This document shows, in pieces, positions 22,440-34,242 of a DNA stretch of 64,000 nt. The stretch lies in contig CM051462.1 of assembly GCA_028095005.1 (NCBI GenBank), positions 126,904,752 through 126,968,751 on the forward strand. Direction: 5' to 3'. Each line of letters opens with the position of its first letter. Position 1 is the first letter of the stretch. A model generated the notes under the pieces. It saw nothing but the letters and a program-made list of their open reading frames with translations. It was not told the origin of the DNA and searched no databases. The position numbers and the translations under genes are program-made. This stretch comes from Rhynchospora pubera. Taxonomy: Eukaryota; Streptophyta; Magnoliopsida; Poales; Cyperaceae.

Positions 22440-23535
22440 CTGATTCAAATAATATAAGAACAACAATTTAAAACAACAATGAATTTAATATTTTTTTAGC
22501 TAATTGGACAAAAAACGAACAAAACCAAAATTATTTTTCTATGTAATTGACATTTTTACAATAATTACTTTTGCATACAAATTCCACTAAAATTCCATAC
22601 AAATTTACTAAATTTTCCACTAATTCCATACAATTTACTAAAATTTCGACTAATTTCCATTCAATTTGCATACAGATTACAGTAAATTCCATACAAAATT
22701 TTCACTAATTTGGCAATAAATTCCTACACAATTTCCATAGAAATTCCACTAATTTCCGTACAAATTCCATGAACATTTTACTAAAATGTCCAATAATATT
22801 TCCAATAATTCCATACAATTTACTAAAATTTCGACTACTTTCCATTCAATTTGCATACTAATTTTGACAATAAATTCCTACACAATTTCCATACAAATTC
22901 CATGAACATTTTACTAAAATGTCCAATTATATCCACAAATTTTACTAATAATTACCACAATTTCAATAATAATCCACAAATTTTACTAATAATTACCACT
23001 AATTTTCACAATATTATATCCACAAATTTTACTAATAATTACCACAATTTTACTAATAATTACCACTAATTTCCACAATATTATATCCACAAATTTTACT
23101 AATAATTACCACAATTTCAATAATAATCCACAAATTTTACTAATAATTACCACAATTTCAATAATAATCCACAAATTTTACTAATATATTCATAATTTTC
23201 AGTAAATGCAAAATAAAAAACCTCGATATCGGCGTACGTTGTCTTTCGAACTCCTCTTCTCTTCGCACGGCAACCACCTCCGGCCTCCTCTTCTCTTTCG
23301 ACGGCCGCAACCTCTTTTCTCCCTTCTCTTCTCTTCTCTTCTCTCTTTCTCCGGCCGCAACTTTCTTTCTCTTCTTCTCTTCTTCCTTCTCTTCTCTCTT
23401 CTCCCTTCTCTTCTCTTCTCCCTTCTCTTCTCCCTTCTCTTCTCTTCTCTCTTTTTTTCTTTTTCTCTTCTATGGACTGACTGAAGCGACGAAGAAAGAA
23501 AAAAAACGGTCAGAACTCGTTTTCGAAAAATTACC
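22440..23535. repeat. MULE2 right noncoding part: AT tandem repeats and a pyrimidine tract
   Basis: Upstream of the PMD start. It contains a duplicated block of about 58 bp (22617-22674 and 22801-22858, with TTACTAAAATTTCGACTA), a tandem field of about 41-bp units (22925-23190, with TTTTACTAATAATTACCAC) and a C/T-only stretch (23320-23470, TTCTCTTCTC words). Long open frames across the C/T stretch on both strands are composition artefacts. Confidence 0.7.
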
Positions 23536-23945
23536 ACCTTCGTACGCGTTTATAAAACGCGCTCCAGGGCTCCGAACGCGTTTTATAAACGAGTACGAAG
23601 GTGTCAGCTCCTCAAAAGGCGTAACTGAAGAGGCGAACTTATCTCTCCTTCGTACGCGTTTATAAAACGCGTTCGGAGCCCTGGAGCGCGTTTTATAAAC
23701 GCGTACGGAGGGGAATTGCTAAACGCTCTTTTAAAACGTATTGGAACTTTCTTCTTATTGAAAAAAAATAATAATAATTCTGTATATTAAAATTGTTTCT
23801 GTCTAAATTTTTATATTAATTAATTTCGGCAAATTAACGATCAACCAAACACTGGAATTGGAATACCAAGACTAATAATACCAACTGCTGACTTTCAATA
23901 GAATAGGGAATAGGTGCCGATCAGGTCGAAAGGTGGCGATCGGAG

Positions 23946-25530
23946 ATGGAAGAGGGTTCCGGCGGGAGTACGGCGGCGGGAGGCGGCGGAGTGAGGTGGG
24001 GCGTGGTGGTGGTATGCGGGAGTTTGGTGTACTATCACTGTGGCTGGCGAGATGCGAGCTTGTTGTCTCTCTTTGCTGATGTGCTCATCGTGCTTCTCTG
24101 CTCCCTCTCCATTCTTGGTCTCCTCTTTCGCCATCTCAATATCTCGTGAGTTTCTCTGATCTTGTCGGGTTTAATTTGATCCGATTGTGTTTGGTTCGAG
24201 AATTAGGTTGGAGTAAACCCTAGACTTGGTCTCTGTATTTTGATTTGGGGATAATACTTAACCTCTGCACCTTCAATTAATCATTAGCCAAACCAAGAAT
24301 TAACAATACTGGTATACTGTATGTGTAATACTCTACCGGTGCAAAAACTAGCTTCAAGATTCCTGCAGGTCCATGGTACCATATGTAAAAGGATTGGAAT
24401 CCAATGACAATGAGTTACATGAAAATGATTTATTGCATAGGGAGCCAAAAGGATTTGTGAATTTAGAAAAAGGCCTGTAGACTTGTTCTTGGTATTGTAG
24501 GTTTTCATGCAATGTGAGTGTCATTGATATTCAATCAATGGCCACTAAATATGATAAATTGCAAATTTCAAGTTTTTTGATGCATGTAAAATTTGCATGA
24601 AATTCATTATTAGATAGATCACATTCCAAACATGAAATGTCCCATTTCTAAATTAGAAGTTATTTTCACAATTGTCAAGTTTATCAAATTATTCCATTGT
24701 CATTCGTTGAAGAATCAACTCAGAAACTTTATTAAGAAAAGGATTTCAATATACTTTTAGGAAGATTAAAAACACACTGATCTACCATTAGTCCATTACT
24801 CATTCTGACGGAAACATTTCGAGGCCTTCCTATTCTTTTTAATGGCCATTGCGCATAAGGCAAAATTGGTGAAAATGCAGGGTTCCGGTGGATCCTTTAG
24901 AATGGCAGATATCTCAAGATACAGCAAATAGCATAATTGCATGCTTGGCAAATACAGTTGGAGCCACAGAATCTGTATTACGAGTTGCTGCAACTGGGCA
25001 TGACAAACGTTTATTTGTCAAGGTATTTCTCTCTCCATTTCTAATCTTCAGTGGGGAGGGTGTTTTGGATATCTTAACGGGTGTTTATTGATCTTGGCAG
25101 GTGGTGGTTTTCTTGTATTTGCTATCTGCCATGGGTAGAGTTGCTTCTGGTGCTACAATTGCTTATGCTGGTAATAATTACATGATCCTGAAATTCTTTT
25201 ATTTTCTTAAGATGCTGATTAGTGCACTACAATTCATTTTCTTTAGCATTTTAGCTACCTCAAATGAGTTGCACTCTCTCTTGATACCTTTTTGGCATGT
25301 ATCTAGTACATTAAGACCTGTTAAAGAGATAGCAACATTTATGCACTGTGATATGCTGTTTGTTTGTGACTATATTTATATTACCTTAAAAAAGAATTTT
25401 CTAAAATTTTCTTTTGATTTGTCTTCTTGTATTCTGAATAGGGCTATGTGCTTTTTGTCTTTATGAGCTTGTAAAGAACTCTCGACCAGGAAGAAATGAT
25501 TCTTCTGGTGGAACCCAGGATTCTAGTTGA
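23946..25530 (+). CDS. RTNLB22: Reticulon-like protein (RTNLB22/23-type), 166 aa
   Basis: Exons 23946-24145, 24881-25022, 25101-25170 and 25442-25530, all GT-AG and in phase, give 166 aa, the size of the short Arabidopsis RTNLB22/23 group. Reticulons insert as hairpins into ER tubule membranes and curve them. A Gly-rich N-terminus (MEEGSGGSTAAGGGGVRWG) precedes the first long hydrophobic hairpin (GVVVVCGSLVYYHCGW, then LFADVLIVLLCSLSILGLLF), a conserved loop (VPVDPLEWQISQDTANSI, ESVLRVAATGHDKRLFVK), the second hydrophobic segment (VVVFLYLLSAMGR to AGLCAFCLYEL) and a short hydrophilic tail. The ATG is the first in frame; only 116 bp separate it from the MULE2 insertion. The gene converges on HKT1. 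The family call is from remembered motifs; paralogue numbering is less sure. Confidence 0.8.
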
Positions 25531-26686
25531 ATTTTTCTCAGTATTGCAACTTATGTTGTAGATCAAAGGAAATAATGGCATATATGTAAAATGTGGAATG
25601 CTTTTAATCAATCACTTGAATATTGTAAATAATTGTACATTGTGCATTTTTTATGGAATACTTTTGACCTCTGCTATTTTTCATCCTCTTTTTTGTTTGA
25701 AGTTTACTGATTTAAGGATCCCCCCTCTATACTTTGTGGTCGACCATATGGTATTTTTGGTAATACTGCTGAGTGCTGAATTACCTTGAAATTTTAAGAA
25801 AAGAGCTTAACAAGAGCCCACTATGGCAAAAAGCTAATTAAACTAAAAATAAAATTATCTGTAAGTTCTGATTGATGTGGCATTTTCAGGAACATAATTT
25901 TCGGGGTTTGAAGCTTGCTTTTCAAATTTTTAAAATTGGGATAATTCTGATTTTTACGCACTTTCACTGGCATGAATACTTGTCAGAGAGGAGCTGACTA
26001 TGTTGATTAATTAGTAATTTTCTGACTTGCTAACATGTGCAAATATCATTATGAATTTACATAATCGATGGAAACTGGCGTTAGGCACAAAGCCACAAAA
26101 TATTTAAGAAATAAATTGAGCATTTTGAATCCAATCTAGGATTATGCCTGGGATTCACATTCTAATTATTGCACATTCGAGCGACAATTAGACAAAGGTT
26201 CTGTAATTTGCATACTGATACAAATTACAAAACTTGACTTACAATTAATTGCCAGGACTATGACAATATGAATCCACGTGATATCTCTTTCTCAATTTAG
26301 CGTGTTCAAACAAATTGTAATCGTCTTCAAATGTTTTTCCTTGATGATCGTTCTTGTGTCCATGATGCCCGCCAAAATAATATAGGGTACTTAAAACAAT
26401 ATCTCTTGAAAGATGCTGGATTGGGATATACAAATAACTCTTTTAATTTTGATATTTTCATCAACACGATATATTCCAAAAACCCATAAATTCGAGTTTC
26501 ACAATTTGGATGTTGTGTAACGGAACTGACGACTATGTCAATAGTAACTGATGCATGGTAGTTTCACAATTTTATAACCGACCTTTTTGTTTCCCAATTA
26601 CTACGAGCTCTAGCATTATCTTATTTTTTTTTTTGTTCGTTTCATTATGTACAATATAGATGCTTGAACTCGCAGTGCTAGGGAGG
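25531..26686. other. Intergenic between convergent reticulon-like and HKT1 genes
   Basis: AT-rich 3' flanks of both genes. A 62-codon minus-strand frame at 26245-26433 (contains GGHHGHKNDHQGKTF) has some coding texture, but I could not link it to a gene or family. No named repeat. Confidence 0.4.
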
Positions 26687-28822
26687 CTACTTCTTGTAAC
26701 TCAACTTCCATGCAGTTCCACACCTCATGGTATATCTCTTTAGCCTTCCAAAAAACATTACAACTATCAATACTATTTTTCCTGAAGCGCTCCATCGTCC
26801 GACAAAACCAGTCCATAAATCCCGACATGTGCTGTCCGTTGCAAGCTGCCTACTGCAACTATAGCCTATGGAGTACCCCACATTTCCATATGCGCTATAA
26901 AAATTTAAGCATGAAAAGTATTAATTAGACTCGCATTTCACAAGGAAATTTACACAAAGAGTTGTTGATGTTTTTCCCTTCAAAAGTACGAAAAAAAATT
27001 GGTGCAAAGATTTATTGAATGGCCAAAATGAACTGATTAGGGAAAATTATAGTAATCAATGCTTGTACCTTGTAATATATATATAGAAATATGACTTACC
27101 TAACTACTTCAAAAACTATATTGAAGACATTGAAATTCAGAGGATCTCGTGATAGTTTATCCCTTTCAGTGACACAAACTAGCATAACAAATATGGACAA
27201 AAATGAGAGCTGTGAAAATAGAGCACTTTTAAAGATGCTTTTGCTTTCTCGCGTATGATATTCTTCTTCTGTAATCCTTGTTTCATCCTTGAAGGGCATG
27301 AACGTAGTGTAAGGAGGAAGGTACCTGAAAGATATTAATTTAATTATGTATATAATAATTAAAAAAATGCAATATATGATTGATATCTATAGTTCTAGAT
27401 TTTCTGGAATATCTCAGCTGCATATGTAATTTAGGACTTGGAAGTTGGAAACATATATATTCATCAAAGTCCCATTCTGATGGCCAGAAAGGAAACATAT
27501 ATATTCTGATTTGTTCTGGCTAGTAATAGATGTAGTTGTTGGCATCTGTAGCTAAACAATTGTATTTCTGTCAATTTTTACTCTTAAAAAATCAATTACA
27601 AGATACCAAGAAAGACTCACATCATAAAGACGAAGAGAACCAAAATGGCTGGAGTTATTGTTGACAAATCCACTGTGGATTCACCGGTATGCCTCGCATT
27701 AACCGCCAGAAACAGATAATTAACTACCTTACCATACACTCGGAATCCTCCCATTTCCTCATTACTCCATTCCATTGCACATATTGCAACAATTTGCACT
27801 ACCAGAAATCCAAAAACTGTAAATGCCAACATGAGAGAATACAACCGAGGAAACAAGTGGGCGTAACCCATTTGTTTGACATCTCTCAAAATGTAATCAA
27901 ACTCCTGCTTTCTGGTTATCTTTTTCAGAAACCACAAGTTCAATCTTAGAGCTGGAGGGTACATGGTACCACCAAGTAGACATTGTGGTACAATTATGAG
28001 CAATAAGCCTAGGTTTTTCTTGAATACGATCATGTTCTCATTTGTCGGTACAAAACCACAATTCGAAAAGGAAGAGACCGTGGTAAAAATGGAAAATGTT
28101 AAAATGTTTAAACCTTTTTCTCTTAGAATTCTCCTTGCATCTGAAACCAAGTAGATATAGGTCATTATTGCCACAGTTCCCCCAATGTGTATCACTAGAA
28201 GATAGCCGAGAACAACATATGACAAATAAAGTATTGCAGTGTATTTCATATTTTTGTCTCTTTCTAACATATCAGATTCCATACTATCAAAAACCATTGA
28301 TGCAATTACTGTACTGGTCTCGAGTTCGATATCCCCAGGGTGCACCATTTGGGATCGGTTTTGATTCATGAGGGAAGTATTGGGCCGAAACCTTGACTTA
28401 TTGAAATAAAGGCCGAGCAAAGAGGTAAAAATCTCTCCACCTAGTAGCATCAGAATGGTAAGAACTACAAGTTGTGCATTGGAAAAAACCTCCATTTCAA
28501 CAGTAGACATGCTAGATACTGTGGCAGCTGATACTGCTGTGAAGAACATGTCAATGTCTTTTGGTTTCTCTTGAGGATTTCTTATCTTTAACTTTTTTAA
28601 CACCAGAAAACCGAAGAAGGAGATGAATAGGAAGTAGAAGACTAAGGCGAAAAGTGGGTTCAAATTCAAAAGAAGAAAATGATAAAGGACAGCAAACTTG
28701 GACATGAAACATTTTTTAAATCCGGCCAGTCGTTCCTTCATGCGGTGAATATGTTGGTGGTAGTGAATGGTGTATGGCAAGTGGAGGGGTGGTGGGGAAG
28801 CCACCGTAGGAGACGAAGGCAT
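26687..28822 (-). CDS. HKT1: HKT1-type high-affinity Na+ transporter, 544 aa
   Basis: Exons 28822-27621, 27324-27100 and 26894-26687 (minus strand, GT-AG, phases 2 and 2) give 544 aa, normal for plant HKT, with the usual three-exon layout. HKT proteins are Trk/HKT-type cation transporters of the plasma membrane with four pore loops. The filter positions are S106 (VSSMSTVEMEVF), G256 (FSNCGFVPTN), G380 (NARHTGES) and the last loop at 479-484 (GNVGYS). Ser in the first loop is the mark of subfamily 1, mostly Na+-selective and acting in xylem Na+ retrieval. The exon 2 start reads MYLPPYTTF, and the C-terminus ends GRWSASGKI...GTAWKLSYKK. M1 (MPSSPTV) is the first in-frame ATG; M28 (MKERLAG) is an alternative start. 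No lesion seen. Confidence 0.93.
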
Positions 28823-28917
28823 GTAGATAGTCAAAGCAAATAGAAACAAAGTGTTGCTAATAAAAATGGTATTTGATTTGTTGCAATGAGGTATACGTCA
28901 AGAAGAGGGATGGCTAA

Positions 28918-28927
28918 GATATATAGA
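28918..28927 (-). promoter_or_regulatory. Putative HKT1 TATA box
   Basis: On the minus strand TCTATATATC lies about 95 bp upstream of the ATG at 28822. It lies about 140 bp downstream, in gene direction, of the foldback MITE at 29065-29339. Confidence 0.5.
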
Positions 28928-29064
28928 CACACATATTCATGGTCCTCTTTCCAAATCCACGACGAACATCACACGTACGGAATTTTCTATTACTTTAATT
29001 TCCTGTGTTTATATTGCACTATAAGCTCCGAATTTCATATCATGTACAAAATTGGAAATTGATT

Positions 29065-29339
29065 ACTGCCATCGGCAAATATACCATTCCAGTCATCGCT
29101 AAATATAAAGTGAACATATACAGCAAACAAAGTGAACATATAGGCGATCTAAGTGAACACATATAAATAAATAAGTTCAATGAAAATAAGTTGAATATAC
29201 ATGCAAACTTCTGAACAAGTGATGACAACTCTTATTTATATGTAAGTGTTCACTTAGATTGTCTATATGTTCACTTTGTTTAGTGTATATGTTCATTTTG
29301 TATTAACGATGGCTGGGATGGTATATTTGCCGATGACAC
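29065..29339. mobile_element. Foldback MITE in the HKT1 promoter
   Basis: Two arms of about 105 bp: the left has CATCGGCAAATATACCATTC, AAAGTGAACATATA and CTAAGTGAACACATATAAATA; the right is the near-complement in reverse order, ending GGTATATTTGCCGATGACA. The TGYCATCGGC termini are inverted. I do not see a clean target duplication. It sits about 240-520 bp upstream of the HKT1 start codon. Confidence 0.7.
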
Positions 29340-30608
29340 TTATAATTCCTGTACAAAATTTACCCTCTTGTTCGTGATGATGAAAAAAAACAAAATGGAT
29401 AAAAAAAAGTCTTGTGTCCTTGGCAAAATTATTTTGAATTCATAGAGGGGCTATTTTGACTGCTAAAAATAAAATGAAATTGAACAAACAAAATAGAATA
29501 GCACATGTGTGTGTTAAATTGATTCAACTAAAGTGTAATAAACTAATAATGATAACAAAAAAGTTGAGGTCGGCCCCGATGGTCATAATAGAATTAAATG
29601 TAGATTGCAATTGGTCCCTAAATATTATATGGTTGCTATTTAAATTCTTAAAAAAATTTATATAATTTTAGACTTTAAAGTTTTCAATTTATAGAAATTA
29701 GTTGGCCATACTATTACCATTTTCCTTATAATTGATTAATGGTCAGCAAGAACGATTTTTTTCATTGTTTAACACTTTAACTTCAGATGAGAAACTATCA
29801 AACTATATATAATTTAGAAGATAATTATTATGATATTGCCTGTCATGTAAATCTGAAAGTATGCAACTGAGAAATCAAGATGATACATGTAATATAAATT
29901 GATATCAGGCCATCAAAATTACTAATGGTTTGCTGCAGTCACTGGTTGCATGATCAGATATACTAAAAAAAATAAAAAAAAATGAATCTGACAACGACGA
30001 AAAGCGAGCTAAAAAGAAGGCAGAGCAGTCAACACGAAATATGGTGTGTGCCTTCACCAATACTGGATTCCTGGATTTGCTAAATTCTACCAAATTGCGT
30101 ATCAAAACTTCATTTTGCTTAGGAAGCCTTCTGGACAAGATTTATCTCATTAGAAAACGAGACTGGAAATAAAATTCTTACAAAAGGATAATTTTATCAA
30201 GCTACGTACGTATTATTTTTGCTCAGTTAGTTGAGACCAATTATTCAAGGCAACCATAATTATTGGCTATTTTTTTATGTGATTATTGTCCGTCGTAATC
30301 TAGAGGTAGGACATGGGCAGCGCCGTATGTGCTACATATTATTGCCAGGTAGAAGCAACACATATCTGATAGGGTATCTAATTGAAATACTACAATATCC
30401 TGGTTGAGTTTCTCAATCATTTAGCCTATAGGCATAACTCGCCAAATAAAATGGAAAAAACAGAGGGTTCTCAATCATTTCGAGTTACAATTTGCAAACT
30501 TTTCTTTCAAAATTTAGGTTAGACAAAAACATGTATATGTTCAAATGTAAGTTTAAGTAATTAACTGTAAATTTTACTTTTTTTTTTACTTGACATGAAT
30601 AATATAAA
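29340..30608. other. Intergenic, no gene seen
   Basis: AT-rich upstream spacer of HKT1. The 77-codon minus-strand frame at 29905-30138 is not supported by any recognised motif. Confidence 0.45.
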
Positions 30609-30740
30609 GTATGAGAACCAGCTCTAATAAAGAGTAACACATAGAGGTCATGGGTTCAAAATCTAGATGATTTTTGTGACATTTAATTTTAAAATAAGTT
30701 GGAGGACTATCATCTTTATTTAAAAAAATATATATCAAGA
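30609..30740 (+). mobile_element. tRNA-derived SINE, second copy
   Basis: Related to the SINE at 2003-2153 in plus orientation: a B-box-like GTCATGGGTTCAAAATCT, the body block AAATAAGTTGGAGGACT and an A-rich tail TTTAAAAAAATATATAT. Flanking GAATAATATAAA and GAATAAATTATAAA are an imperfect duplication, so this copy is older. Confidence 0.6.
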
Positions 30741-31399
30741 ATAAATTATAAATTTGCATTCACTAAAGAGAGTCAAATAATGATGTACACAGTATTCATC
30801 CATATGAAATTGTATGAAGTTTTTCCAACTAAAAAGTATTTGAACATTTTTTAAAACAGGAGGGGAAGGAAGGTGGAAAGTTTTAAAATAGCACCTATGA
30901 TGTATGTTTATCGCTTGACCGATCTGGTCCAGGTATGATCTGGTTAGATTCCTACATTGGGTTAAAGACTAACAGCACCTCATGACTCTCTGCAATAATT
31001 AGGATTAAAATACTCCATTATTAGGCTAGTTGATAGGCAAGTTAAGCAACGTGATTTTCAGTTCTGCTGATGATCACCGAATTAAATAAAGTTTTACAAT
31101 TTCATGAAGACTAAGGTTACTCCCAATAATTGAATAAATTAAAGGCTTAGTTCACATGAATTAGTAGTACATTATGCTCGGAAAAATCTTTTATATTTTA
31201 GTGCATTCGCATTATTCTCAATTAGTATCTACATACCATCTTATTTTCTTCGGCTTCGATGTGATCAAACTTGTATCAAAACCTTCAAAAAATTTTCCAG
31301 TCGTTTGTACAAATAGGTAGATAAAGGAAAATTATGAATTAGCTTTAGCATTATTCTCAATTAAAGAGAAAAAAATATTTGAAGGTTATTGAACGTCAT

Positions 31400-32712
31400 T
31401 GTAACACCCCGAATTTTTTCATATGTATTTACTAATTATTTTAGCCATTAACATCTGATTTTTTTTAGATTATCTCTTTTATATTGCAAATATATTGCTT
31501 ATAAATATTCAAATGTCCATGTTATTTATTTTTGATGTATTAAATTATTATTATCATTATTCCTTTTTGTTAACTATGTATCATATTTAGATTTCAACGC
31601 ATGTTTTACGTACCAGCTATATTTATTTCTATTTGATCTTATTTATAAATTTACTATATAAACAAATTAAATTTGTTGGGCCAAACTCTTCCATGCATGT
31701 ACATCACCCCTCCCCACGTATTATGTTGGATTTAATTATTTTGGTAACTGTCCTTTGATAACCGTATTTTAATAACCGTATTAATAATAACACTTTAGAT
31801 TTAATTGTTTCAAGTCCGAATATTTCATGCACCCTTTCTTTCTGAGCGCCAAGTGCATCCCTTGTATTTCTTGATTTTACACCGTATCTCTCTTATCAAT
31901 GAATATCCATTGAAATATTTTCCCTTAGGCATATTGATAAAGTTTCCATGAAACTTTCCACCATTCTCAATAACCGAGCAAGTATCACTTGGCCAATAGA
32001 AGGGCATGTTATCTTCCTTCTTTATATTCAAAGGTCCGTATACCCTTTTTATCTCCATGTTTATTTGTTAAGGTCTCATTTCCTTTGTTTAATACACGTA
32101 TTTTTGTTTTCATTCATTCGGTAGTGTGAACGGGGAATAAAGTCCATTTATTCAAAGATTTTCTATCTTCAATTGAGAAGTTCAATCGATCAATCCAAAT
32201 TCGAGTTTTGTGTAGCAGTCATTTGTTGTTTCATTATTCTAGATCGCCGATAAGGTAACCAGACTTCTCTATAATTTAATTTTCGTATTGATTGATTTAA
32301 ATATCGTTTGTTTATTTGAATGAATTGATATATGAGAATCTTGACTGATGTAATTTACGAGTCAACGGGTCTCTGATGTGACTTGATGTGAAATGGAATG
32401 TGAAGCGGAATCGCCTAGAGAGGGATTCGCGCTAATGTGAAAGTGATTTGAGAAAACCTAGACCCGTTGATATCTGTGAAATACATTTACTTTATTGTTA
32501 TTGATGCGTGGATTAATCCGATCGTTTGATATTTGTTATATAAATATAAATTAGTTATAGAGAAGCTGCGTCGTTAAATAACTGGTTACTCGGCTTTGTA
32601 GCTGACTCCGTTTTGCTTTTATTTATGTTGTGACGTAGGTTGATGGGCCGTCGGATGGATGATCAGATACTGTTTCACCTCACGTCTCGTGTCTCGGATA
32701 CGGGGTGTGACA
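31400..32712. mobile_element. Solo LTR (Ty3/Gypsy-type), 1313 bp
   Basis: Starts TGTAACACCCCG and ends CGGGGTGTGACA, with a perfect 5-bp target duplication GTCAT (31395-31399 and 32713-32717). There is no internal region, primer-binding site or second LTR, so recombination between LTRs of a former element is the simple explanation. Gypsy affiliation rests on the TGTAACACCCC start, common in plant chromoviral LTRs. The 77-codon frame inside is incidental. Confidence 0.85.
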
Positions 32713-32852
32713 GTCATCCGGTGGAGTCTCTTTACATTTTCTGTAATAAGTTCATAGTATTATTTTTAGCTAAGTAATTGCTTGCATATATATATATTTT
32801 AAAAGGACGTGAGTTCCATTTTTATTTTATTGGAGTGGGGGATTGCATGAGG

Positions 32853-33095
32853 CTTTGATCAAAATGATTTATTGATTTTTACATGGGACATTTTTTTTTC
32901 GAGCAAATTGACAGCGGCTGTCAATGAATTTTACATGGGACATTATTTGATTTATTTGACTACAATTGATTTCTCAGGATTTCATTTGATCTAATAACAT
33001 AAAATTTCCGATAAAGTGACATCAAATCCGTTTGTTTTGGTAATAAATGTTTCTGATAAAATGAAATAAAATAAAATCTCACGTGAAAAAAAGGA
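32853..33095. mobile_element. Diverged copy of the 815-1006 MITE family
   Basis: It shares the start (TTTGATCAAAATGATT) and the order of interior words (CAATTGATTT, CAGGATTTCATTTGATCTAA, TGACATCAAATCCGTTTGTT, GATAAAATGAAATAAAATAAAA) with that element. The right terminus is lost. A patch near 32900-32925 (AAATTGACAGCGGCTGTCAAT) looks like a small palindromic insertion. Confidence 0.5.
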
Positions 33096-33302
33096 GATTC
33101 TCCAACTTTCATTAATAAGAGCAGCAGTTCCGTTACAAGATCCTGGGATATATACATTTTAAAAGATTTGAGTTTTGAGGTTGAATCTTCGTTTAGCGTG
33201 GATTCTTTATTGTATCATTATTAGCAGCATTCTTCCTAGTCATTCTAGCCCCAAATAATTGAATAAAATATTGGCGTTGAATGGAAATATGGATATATGT
33301 AA

Positions 33303-33716
33303 GAGTAAATCTATTGTGAACCATGATGCATAGAGCGCTCCGTGCACTACGACCGTTTGATCGGTGATTTTGCAAATTGACAAATCTAAATTAACCAATC
33401 CAATCTATATTTGAAATCTCATAACAAATAAAATTTTACAATTTTTAGAAATTTTTTACTATTTTTTTCGATTTTTTTAAAACTTGTCATTTTTGGCTTA
33501 TAAATTAGTATATTTATAGCAAAAAATGGCAAGTGTTAAAAAATTCAAAAAAAATAGTAAAAAAAATTTCAAAAATTGTAAAATTTTATTTGCTATGAGA
33601 TTTCAATATATAGATTGGATTGGTTAAATTAGATTTTACAATTTGTAAAACCACCGACCAAAATGGTCATGGTGCACGGAAACTTATATGAACTATGGTT
33701 CACAATAAATTTACTC
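33303..33716. mobile_element. MULE-type foldback MITE, family A, intact ends, 9-bp duplication
   Basis: Perfect 9-bp duplication TATATGTAA (33294-33302 and 33717-33725). The ends are GAGTAAATCTATTGTG and CACAATAAATTTACTC; the arms fold along nearly the full length. The length (414 bp) equals the copy at 1366-1779. The 9-bp duplication and long arms point to mobilisation by a MULE transposase, but these ends do not match those of MULE1/MULE2. Confidence 0.8.
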
Positions 33717-34242
33717 TATATGTAATCTTCAATAAATAGACACCCTTAGTAAAATTTGCTGAGTATTTCTCCCCATCGGGTAAAACTTTCCCTGCATAAT
33801 AATTCTATTTTTTCATGCGTTACGAAAAATTTCTATTTGCTTGCAAAAAAATAAAAATAAAATAAAATTCTATCACGTGCGCTTTTCTCCATCCGGTTTT
33901 TTAAAAAATAATAATGCTTCAGTTAACCAGTACGGCAGTACCATATACCCTCTCAAATTAAGGGGGGGAAATAGCTGAACACTTGTATGATTTAAATCCC
34001 CGACAATGCATGTTCGTTGTTTTTTATTAGATAATTTAAGGAATTAACAAAGTAAACACAAATCATGCATGGTAATAATCCAATTTATAGGAGAGAAACC
34101 ATATAGATGATACAAATTCAATATATCAATTAATCTCAATTTTTATTACAAAATAACCAAAAAAATGAATAAATGGAACTACATATGTAGGCATCGCAAT
34201 TAGGCACACAATTTGAGGCACTTGGTTGGAAACTCCAAGTTG
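33717..34242. other. 3' flank of galacturonokinase, no gene seen
   Basis: AT-rich, with no named repeat. It contains the likely 3' UTR of the neighbouring minus-strand gene. Confidence 0.5.

Larger units (their letters stand above)
16906..23829. mobile_element. MULE2: transposase-less MULE carrying PMD and zinc-finger genes
   Basis: Same family as MULE1: ends CCGAAATTAATTAATAT and inverse, the shared block TAATAAGAAGAAAGTTC (16970-16986), and paired ACGCG-TTTATAAA-CGCG hairpins (17021-17083, about 17121-17183, 23540-23601, 23647-23707). The target copies are CAAATTAAC (16898-16906 and 23830-23838); one C is shared with the left end, so the duplication is 8-9 bp. TIRs of about 185 bp differ at many positions, so it is older than MULE1. 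It holds two convergent genes, a zinc-finger/coiled-coil ORF (+) and a ten-exon plant-mobile-domain gene (-), and no recognisable transposase. It is 6.9 kb long, close to MULE1 (6.8 kb). Confidence 0.88.

Noticed and set aside
23199..23537. Long frames over the CT/GA-rich tract (Arg/Glu/Lys-rich on -, Leu/Ser-rich on +)
   Set aside because: Produced by a stop-free pyrimidine tract; no promoter, start context or homology.
31825..32058. 77-codon ORF inside the solo LTR
   Set aside because: Located within LTR sequence; its start codon and composition give no support.
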